The notes under the pieces are model-generated. The model searched no databases. It had not been told where the DNA came from and saw nothing but the letters and a program-made list of their open reading frames with translations. Both the position numbers and the translations under genes were made by a program. Below, one piece after another: positions 59,601 through 64,000 of a stretch of 64,000 nt of DNA. The number at the start of each line of letters is the position of its first letter. Position 1 is the first letter of the stretch. The stretch comes from Planctomycetota bacterium (GTDB lineage Bacteria; Planctomycetota; JAJSAM01; JAJVHW01). The stretch spans positions 62,001 to 126,000 of the forward strand of contig JAJFFG010000093.1 in the NCBI GenBank assembly GCA_021776825.1, given 5' to 3'.

Positions 59601-59616
59601 TCGGCATGGCTGCCAT
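56608..59616 (-). CDS. GT4 glycosyltransferase - trypsin-like protease - nucleoside phosphorylase fusion
   Basis: The 1002-residue protein has three domains. (1) Residues ~1-410: GT-B glycosyltransferase of family GT4 (STAGGVQTVNRKLACAL; PSREEGFGLVACEALSLGVPVV with the E-x7-E pair). (2) Residues ~530-695: trypsin/HtrA-like domain with His in LLTTVAHAT (~556), Asp in ATDVALLVV (~590) and Ser in QRGDSGCIVAD (~668), so the triad is complete. (3) Residues ~730-985: PNP/MTAN fold (LIGLAGGVPESGVALGDVVV, VASGEK, LAIEMEGAG ~918, VRGIADLLD). A disordered linker (~415-455) separates domains 1 and 2. It faces the PNP/nucleotidyltransferase/radical SAM operon. I infer a multi-domain conflict-system protein; no membrane segment or signal peptide is present. 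Confidence 0.82.
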   Translation of the reverse strand: MAAMPRSRVLFLMNRWLSTAGGVQTVNRKLACALAALDGGVECVAVVMAASDEEIESAARDGVTLIRGQSDQDWTSVLLLREIRELDPSTVTAIIGHSHFSGQQALHLRDNVFPAATFVQFVHMSPMHTESLKEYRRDRYVAERERRLALELALAGRADVVACVGPRLHRYMNQQLIAVQAKPRVVRIDCGFERVEHERDIPQQPTVLCMGRADSTLVKGLDLFAIAAGELTEGWLAHPATNKRPTPEFILRGAREEPEALQQRLVELSRREGGISARIHVRPYTTSAEELNQDLRGASVFVMPSREEGFGLVACEALSLGVPVVITSESGLAESIEEMSRRTGQDVSGSIVLHSGSDEAIAKRYGEKVLSALVDERLAAQRAHQMFEHLMATNSWEESAKTLRAALTGCPRADNSTVRPVLPEARSSSVANSATTDTAAVPAAVASAERRPASGGRTYDITETLRRHDALLRSPGIVTFTVRHALVVFVEDGATVTIPDRLDELDVVVRRIDRLQFSSLSMPRSGDGVIHGEGHMARVGMWVSDNDGNLLLTTVAHATDAAAPNASVEVRSEATGQVFEASVARLDRATDVALLVVPSASVTRAPVTLAEPALELLVRFVLPKRAVAGVISGIAASLRVAGMDGVRSMTDLFEVRITEGTVQRGDSGCIVADADGRPVGFLVATAHEAAMPRRQRVFAKSITAAFAAMALRPVAVHASHGRPQGQRPSRSVPHVGMLVDSQHTLRVVLGCLQDVTRVHRGAASYFTGQIGPDGPTVVVHGLESAGNLSAAVATTNLLLEHTVDGLILIGLAGGVPESGVALGDVVVSSEIVHYEPAMLTESGVNPRCRVVGLTPAWLTHVARVVAREVREKPPDAGSGALARESRVHIGAVASGEKRMQSTRQLRELVRMWGPLLAIEMEGAGFATAVSMASNGPPLVSVRGIADLLDGKKRGRREADRVRDTAARHAVNFALVLSRNFRSDQERSNESGRTSSSGGVHHE

Positions 59617-59984
59617 CGTACGCTCACGATCCCCGCCGGACGAGCAGCGTTACCGCGCCGAAGCGCCTCTCTCTGTGCCGCGGATTCGAGACCGCGCGGC
59701 CTCACGCGCCACGGGCACTCACCGGCGTGTCATGAGCTCGCCGACTCGCGTCGGCGCTGGTGCACGGATCGAACTTCGCCGATCTCCCTCCAGCGGGAGC
59801 GCCTCCTGCATGCCGACCGGGTATGACTCGGGTCGAGAGATTCCGCTCATCCGGATGGGGACCTTGCACGCGAGCAGCGCCTCGACCTCCTGCGCTCTTC
59901 GACTTCGCGCGCCGTTGGTGCATGAATGCCCTCGTGGCCCGCGAGTTCCCATGAGCGAGCCTCCATTGAGAAGGAGACAGGCCC
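59617..59984. other. Upstream region of the fusion gene, no gene identified
   Basis: This interval holds the promoter side of the 1002-residue fusion gene and the left part of a degraded insertion sequence. A minus-strand frame near 59750-59910 reads 'PIRMSGISRPESYPVGMQEALPLEGDRRSSIRAPAPTRV' (quoted in part), which looks protein-like, but I cannot name it. Confidence 0.35.
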
Positions 59985-60318
59985 ATGTCGAGCAAGCGAT
60001 CCAGGGGCAATCCCAACTTCAACACGAAGTAGCGCGTCGGCAACTGGCGTGAGTACCACGCCGGGCTCGTTGACTGCGGCGACCTGACGGACTGGTTCTC
60101 GCACGCCGCGATCGACAACTGGTGGCCGAAGCCCACGCGGGAGCGCGGCGGACAGCGCAGGCTCTCCGATATCGCGATCGAGGCCGCGCTGACGTTGCGG
60201 CTCGTCTTCCATCTCCCGCATCGCTAGATCGAGGGCTTCCTGCAATCGCTCTTTGGGCTGATGGAGATCGACCTTCTATCTGCCGAGTTGGGCATCTCCG
60301 AGGCCGATCGTCAGAGCC
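59985..60318 (+). pseudogene. IS5-family transposase, N-terminal remnant with stop codons
   Basis: From ATG 59985 the frame reads MSSKRSRGNPNFNTK, stop, then RVGNWREYHAGLVDCGDLTDWF, IEAALTLRLVFHLPHR, stop, IEGFLQSLFGLMEIDL. This is the conserved N-terminus of IS5-type transposases ('NWxxYnxaLvxRGslt.W', 'ALxlrxvFxLPlRqxEGFlxSl'). The catalytic DDE part is missing; the sequence joins the 3' end of the next gene at ~60318. Confidence 0.75.
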
Positions 60319-60319
60319 A

Positions 60320-61351
60320 CTACTTGCTAGCAATGCGATCTTGTGGTTTCTCCGGAATGCCCACTCGAATTCGTACCAGATGCACAGGTCGTACGACATG
60401 AACCACGAACTCGGACACGCTACGCGGCGATCGGTCGTCCCCTGACCAACCCGAAACGAAGTCGTAGGAAACGTAGTCCTGGAAGTCTACCGCCACGGCA
60501 TCCAATTCGTCACGGGTGATTGTCTGCGAGCGCCGCGAATCAACGTATGCGCGTACCACACGGGCTGGAACAACTTGGGGGCATTCACGGGGAGCGGCGG
60601 TCGGATAGAACAGGTAGTACGCCGCATGCGTGAAGTACAAGAGCCGATCCAGCTGGCGTCTCGCTTTCCCGGAGAGTGACAGCGGGCGTGACACTTGCCG
60701 CTTCGCTTGAAATACGCAGAACGCAGAGCGCGTGTGTCGTTTCGCAATGTCGATGTCGAGCAAGATGGCGAAGTCGGCTCCCCCAACATCTTCCGTCTTC
60801 TGGAGATCGACATGGGAAAGCTCGAATTCCACGGGATTCCCAGTCGGAGACAGGTCTCTGAGGGAGTCTCTGATCTCCTCACTCAGGTCGTCCGAGTGAC
60901 TGCATAGATACGCGGCAAGTGCACCGGTGATGCCAATCTCTGCACTGTCGTAGTGCCTTATGACGTCGCGCGACGCACGGCTGAATACTGTGTATAGTAG
61001 GCGTTCTAGTTCGGCCGATTGCAGGCCCGACCAAATTGAGCGGGAAAGGTCAAGTCTAGAGTTCCTCTTCTCCTCGATCGCCCGTCGTCGTCTGGCGAGA
61101 TTGTGCCGACGGCGGCGCAGATCATCGCGCTTGCGTTCAAGGTCGGCGTTGGCGAGTTCTAGCTGAGTGAAGAACTTCTTGGTCAGTCTTTGCTCCCCGG
61201 GGACCAAGTCCAGGAGGGACCTGGTGAGTCTTGTCTCCTCTCTAGCGAGCGTGACGAGTTCTTCAAGCCGTTCGAGTTTGCGGTCGCGAGACTCGAGTTC
61301 GGCACGAAGTTGAGAAATCATCGCTCTGCGACTATCGCTGCGTTCGGTCAC
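60320..61351 (-). CDS. Coiled-coil protein with PD-(D/E)xK nuclease-like C-terminus
   Basis: GTG 61351 (GGGAG upstream) is preferred; an ATG at 61321 is possible. Residues ~10-110 form a long charged coiled coil (MISQLRAELESRDRKLERLEELV ... DLERKRDDLRRRRHNLARRRR, quoted in part). The C-terminal half has 'GITGALAAYLCSH', 'VEFELSHVDLQKTEDVGGADFAILLDID' and then 'AFCVFQAKR'. An early Glu/Asp, GGADFAI (Asp) and QAK (Gln-x-Lys) fit the core of PD-(D/E)xK nucleases as found in DUF-type defence proteins. The gene abuts an IS5 remnant and is divergent from a Shedu-like gene, supporting a defence role. Confidence 0.6.
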   Translation of the reverse strand: MTERSDSRRAMISQLRAELESRDRKLERLEELVTLAREETRLTRSLLDLVPGEQRLTKKFFTQLELANADLERKRDDLRRRRHNLARRRRAIEEKRNSRLDLSRSIWSGLQSAELERLLYTVFSRASRDVIRHYDSAEIGITGALAAYLCSHSDDLSEEIRDSLRDLSPTGNPVEFELSHVDLQKTEDVGGADFAILLDIDIAKRHTRSAFCVFQAKRQVSRPLSLSGKARRQLDRLLYFTHAAYYLFYPTAAPRECPQVVPARVVRAYVDSRRSQTITRDELDAVAVDFQDYVSYDFVSGWSGDDRSPRSVSEFVVHVVRPVHLVRIRVGIPEKPQDRIASK

Positions 61352-61669
61352 GCTCAGCAATCTCCCGTCTGCAATGAGTGCACGTTGGTGACGCTTCGTT
61401 GACCGCGGGAGCCGCCCCAACATCCGTCACACCCCGCGAGCGCCGTGTCGAGAGTACACCGCCATGCCGTACCCAATGCCATGAACGCTTCCAATTGCGT
61501 CGCCTGGGCGCCCAGCGGGGCTTCGGCCTGAGTGACCTGCGCGGATACGAGCGGGCTGGACGCGGCGTCTTGAGGGGGCGGTGCCTGCCCGACGCGGTTC
61601 CTGCACCAACTCCGTTCGGCTGCCCGGTACGATCTCTGCCAGGACTGCCGTGTCTACCGCCGAGCCGCG
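61352..61669. promoter_or_regulatory. 318-bp divergent intergenic region between two defence-type genes
   Basis: The region must hold the promoters of the coiled-coil nuclease gene (leftward) and the Shedu-like gene (rightward). I see no clear -35/-10 pair, palindrome or terminator in it. Confidence 0.4.
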
Positions 61670-62734
61670 ATGAACAGCCCACCATCTGACGACGAACTGG
61701 TATGCGCACGTGAGATCTTCGCGAGCCTGCTTGCTCGACGAACCTCTGAGGCAGAGTGGCAGGCGTTCTTCAAGACCCATCCATATGCACTGACGCGGGC
61801 GCTCCCTCTTCGACTGCAGCCATGGCATCTGCGCCCGATGGGCCGTCCAGGCCGCACGGAGCCCGATTTCATCTTCGTCGATGACGACCCTAGATGGCCG
61901 ACCTATGGGGCAGTTGAACTCAAGCGCGCTGATCAACCGACCATCGTGCGTGTGCGTAGTGCCGACTTCATACTCTCTCGTTCGGCGGAAACCGCGGTCG
62001 CTCAACTGAGCCGATACGCGGAGGACCTGGAGTTTGGTCCAGACTCCCCGGTCTCACGTCGCGCACTTGCGCTCGGGAATCGCGCTCACCTCTTTGTGAT
62101 CATTGGCCTGTCAGATCACGACTCCGTACGTTTGCTGGACGAGGCGACTCAGATCCGAGCGGTCTCACGCGGACATGTACAGTTCCTTCCCTTTGACACA
62201 GTGTACGAGAGATTCGCGAGGGGAACGCCGGCTTGCGGCCTCCAGGTCCTTACGCCGCTGAGCGACTTCTGGACATCAGGTCACGTGGTACTCATCCGTC
62301 TGCCGTCAGGGGCATCGTCCAATCTAGTCTTGCGCGACGACATCGCACCGTTCGCCGTCGAGATGAGCAACTTCTTCGAAGCGCGCGACCTCGCGCCTGA
62401 CGCACTGCAGGCGTGGCACCGCTGTTGGGGAGACCCGATCTACCGGTGGGCGGCGAAGCAGCCGCGCGCGCACTGGAAGCCGAAGGCGTGGACGCCGCAC
62501 GAGGACGTGGCGGCGACTTGGTGGATGTGGACGGGCCGCGAATCCATGAGTCGAACATTGGCGTTCGATCGGGAGCCTTACGGCCAACGCGACAGCGACT
62601 GGGCGTGGCGAGTGACTCTCGAGCGCCAAGACGTTCGCCTCGTATGCGAGACGCAAGGCCTGGAGCTTCGCGTCGTCGGGCTCGGTAGAGACGTGTCCGA
62701 ACACACGGAGGGCTTCACAGCGTTCATTCACTGA
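61670..62734 (+). CDS. Shedu-like (DUF4263) nuclease with extra C-terminal domain
   Basis: The 354-residue protein has, in its N-terminal half, the Shedu SduA-type PD-(D/E)xK core: SEAEWQAFFKTHPYALTRAL, GRPGRTEPDFIFVDDD (Asp ~64), YGAVELKRAD (Glu-x-Lys ~81-83) and SAETAVAQLSRYAEDLEF, the family's 'ai.Q...Y' helix. Shedu is a single-gene antiphage nuclease. The C-terminal ~170 residues (HRCWGDPIYRWAAKQPRAHWKP, DSDWAWRVTLERQDVRLVCETQG) are not familiar and may sense the trigger. It lies divergent to the coiled-coil nuclease gene. Confidence 0.75.
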   Translation: MNSPPSDDELVCAREIFASLLARRTSEAEWQAFFKTHPYALTRALPLRLQPWHLRPMGRPGRTEPDFIFVDDDPRWPTYGAVELKRADQPTIVRVRSADFILSRSAETAVAQLSRYAEDLEFGPDSPVSRRALALGNRAHLFVIIGLSDHDSVRLLDEATQIRAVSRGHVQFLPFDTVYERFARGTPACGLQVLTPLSDFWTSGHVVLIRLPSGASSNLVLRDDIAPFAVEMSNFFEARDLAPDALQAWHRCWGDPIYRWAAKQPRAHWKPKAWTPHEDVAATWWMWTGRESMSRTLAFDREPYGQRDSDWAWRVTLERQDVRLVCETQGLELRVVGLGRDVSEHTEGFTAFIH

Positions 62735-62962
62735 CCCGCGCATCTGGAAGCGACACCCCCCCCGGATGAGGATCACGCAACAGGGGACGGCCGGAATCTC
62801 GTCACGTACCACAAGCGTTTCGAGGCGGACACGCCTCCGTTCGTTGCCCCGCTGTCCCTCGTCCCCGATTCCATCGAACCGCAGGTCAGTCGCGGGCGCG
62901 CCTGCCGACCCCCCGGTTCAGAATCGTCGCAGCGCTGACGCCCAACTGAGTTCCTGCGTCGG

Positions 62963-63255
62963 CTATGGTCTGGCCGAGATCGAGGCGAAGCCAGCGTAGG
63001 TGATGTCCAATGTGCCGGCCCTCATGCGGATACCGGTCCGGCAACGGCTTTCGTGTCGCCAGCGAGACATGGCGAATGGGCCACGCATCTCTGGCGATTG
63101 CGCGTGCTCATGACGAGCGAGCAGTGGGGGTAGTCCGCGATGTAGTGGCGGCGGAGATCGTCGCTCTTCAGCACATCCTGAAACACGCCGTAGTCGATCC
63201 ACAGAACGTCGATCGTGAACCCGTCACCGAGGAACTCTGGGTCGTATCCGGACAC
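62963..63255 (-). pseudogene. DNA/RNA non-specific endonuclease-like remnant
   Basis: From 63255 the minus strand reads MSGYDPEFLGDGFTIDVL, then IADYPHCSLVMSTRNRQ and GDTKAVAG. This matches the start of the secreted/cytosolic NUC (Endonuclease_NS) proteins of the form 'gyDpeFLG....Y.HfSlvMs..RRq..a.a.NIDG', but the DRGH-type active site is missing. The frame is broken near 63035, so it is a decayed N-terminal piece. Confidence 0.5.
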
Positions 63256-63310
63256 GCCACACCTCCCTAGTCTTACCTAACGTCGCCTCTCCAATCCTCT
63301 CACGACGTCG

Positions 63311-63360
63311 ACGCGTGGTGTCCGCGCGGATTTCCCGATTCGTGCTCGGACACCACGCGT
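63311..63360. repeat. 14-bp perfect inverted repeat with 22-base spacer
   Basis: acgcgtggtgtccg (63311-63324) and cggacaccacgcgt (63347-63360) are exact reverse complements. They lie in a non-coding stretch 340 bases before a serine-recombinase gene and could be a regulator or recombinase binding site; there is no T-tract to suggest a terminator. Confidence 0.7.
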
Positions 63361-63697
63361 CGCAGGCGCGATGGCTCACGCCTCGTTGCGTGTGTGCTGC
63401 TGCGCCGAGGCGGACTGTCCTGGCGTTGCAACGCGCACGCCTCGCGGGATGCGGGCATTCGCTATCGAGGCGAGTACTCACTGTGAGAACGGCGAATTCG
63501 CGCGCCGAAGTCAAGCGCCGCCGCGGCACGCTCTCGATCGTCGCATGTCTTGGCTACGCTTGGCCCTCTGGTCTCAGCATCGGATGACGTCACGACCCGA
63601 CGGCGTTCGGACTCCGCCGCGCGCTGGATCCGCGTCGCGCGACCATGTAGGCTTGACAGCCCATCGGCCCGTTCTCGTTGGAGCCTGGAGGAGCGGC

Positions 63698-64000
63698 ATG
63701 ACGTCAACCCGCAGGATCGGAGTCTGGATCCGGGTCTCGACCGACGAACAGGTCAGGGGCGAGAGCCCCGAACACCATGATCGTCGTGCTCGGGCCTACG
63801 CCGAAGCCAAGGGATGGTCCATCGCCGCGACGTACCGCCTTGATGCGGTCTCAGGGAGGAGCGTCAGGGAGCATCCTGAGTGCCAGCGCATGCTGGCCGA
63901 CATCGCGTCAGGTGAGGTCACCGCGCTGATCTTCAGCAATCTCTCGCGCCTGGCTCGCAACACGCGCGAGCTGTTGGAGTTCGCCGACCACTTCAAGGAC
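63698..64000 (+). CDS. Large serine recombinase, 5' part (runs off the window)
   Basis: ATG 63698 follows GGAGGAG at 5 bases. The 101 visible residues form the catalytic resolvase domain: RRIGVWIRVSTDEQVRGESPEHH with the nucleophilic Ser (~13), then SGRSVREHPECQRMLADIASGEVTALIFSNLSRLARNTRELLEF with the family's conserved Arg residues. Intact as far as seen, unlike the recombinase fragments at 38-41 kb, it is the best candidate for an active integrase of this island. Confidence 0.9.
   Translation, partial: MTSTRRIGVWIRVSTDEQVRGESPEHHDRRARAYAEAKGWSIAATYRLDAVSGRSVREHPECQRMLADIASGEVTALIFSNLSRLARNTRELLEFADHFKD

Noticed and set aside
25000..64000. CRISPR array within the defence-rich half
   Set aside because: No series of regularly spaced 25-40-bp repeats is present; the short repeats found are tandem or isolated.

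Overview
The window is high-GC bacterial DNA. Secreted HEAT-repeat proteins, an ECF sigma factor, a Ser/Thr kinase remnant, many IS66 scraps and large serine recombinases fit a Planctomycetota-like organism. That placement is inference; no rRNA or ribosomal-protein gene is present to fix it.

Region 1 (1-25.0 kb) is an ordinary dense chromosomal backbone. It holds the 3' end of a VOC-fold gene, several signal-peptide proteins of unknown function, two tandem paralogous polytopic membrane proteins, and a thioredoxin-fold protein without its cysteines. It also holds a three-domain transporter/acyltransferase/acyl-ACP synthetase (Aas-like), a coupled pair of small exported proteins, pyroglutamyl peptidase, a DUF2203 protein, an alkaline-phosphatase-superfamily hydrolase and leucyl aminopeptidase. 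A chain of overlapping genes follows: M50 protease, two zinc dehydrogenases separated by a MITE-like element, a membrane protein and D-Tyr-tRNA deacylase (dtd). Three copies of a ~110-bp palindromic repeat lie around a HEAT-repeat gene.

Region 2 (25.0-64 kb) is a mosaic island. It begins where the resident dtd gene is cut off after its first two thirds; an XRE regulator and a second, intact, divergent dtd follow. Then come a frameshifted kinase, an RHH regulator with a palindromic site, a RuvC-like/XRE pair, a Gabija-like defence pair (UvrD helicase + OLD-type ATPase/nuclease) and an Mrr-type restriction enzyme. A 3' tRNA-Arg(CCU) fragment marks an integration site, next to an AAA ATPase whose last codons it supplies. 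From 38 to 41 kb there is a nested wreck of serine recombinases and an internally deleted IS66 transposase.

From 42.9 to 46 kb lies a small modification cluster (GRDP/DUF1399-like protein, sulfotransferase-like protein, clavaminate-synthase-like oxygenase, SAM methyltransferase). From 46.3 to 51.9 kb is part of a mobile element: RadC with a structured leader, an ECF sigma factor and two related TraG/VirD4-like ATPases, one frameshifted and one cut by an IS66 remnant.

From 52.8 to 59.6 kb is the most unusual locus. An overlapping operon (nucleoside-phosphorylase-domain protein with a possible HUP-like C-terminus, nucleotidyltransferase, radical SAM enzyme) faces a 1002-residue protein that joins a GT4 glycosyltransferase, a trypsin-like protease and a second nucleoside-phosphorylase domain. 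I interpret it as a candidate undescribed conflict/defence system. A coiled-coil nuclease-like gene and a Shedu-like (DUF4263) gene follow divergently, then a nuclease remnant and the start of another large serine recombinase.
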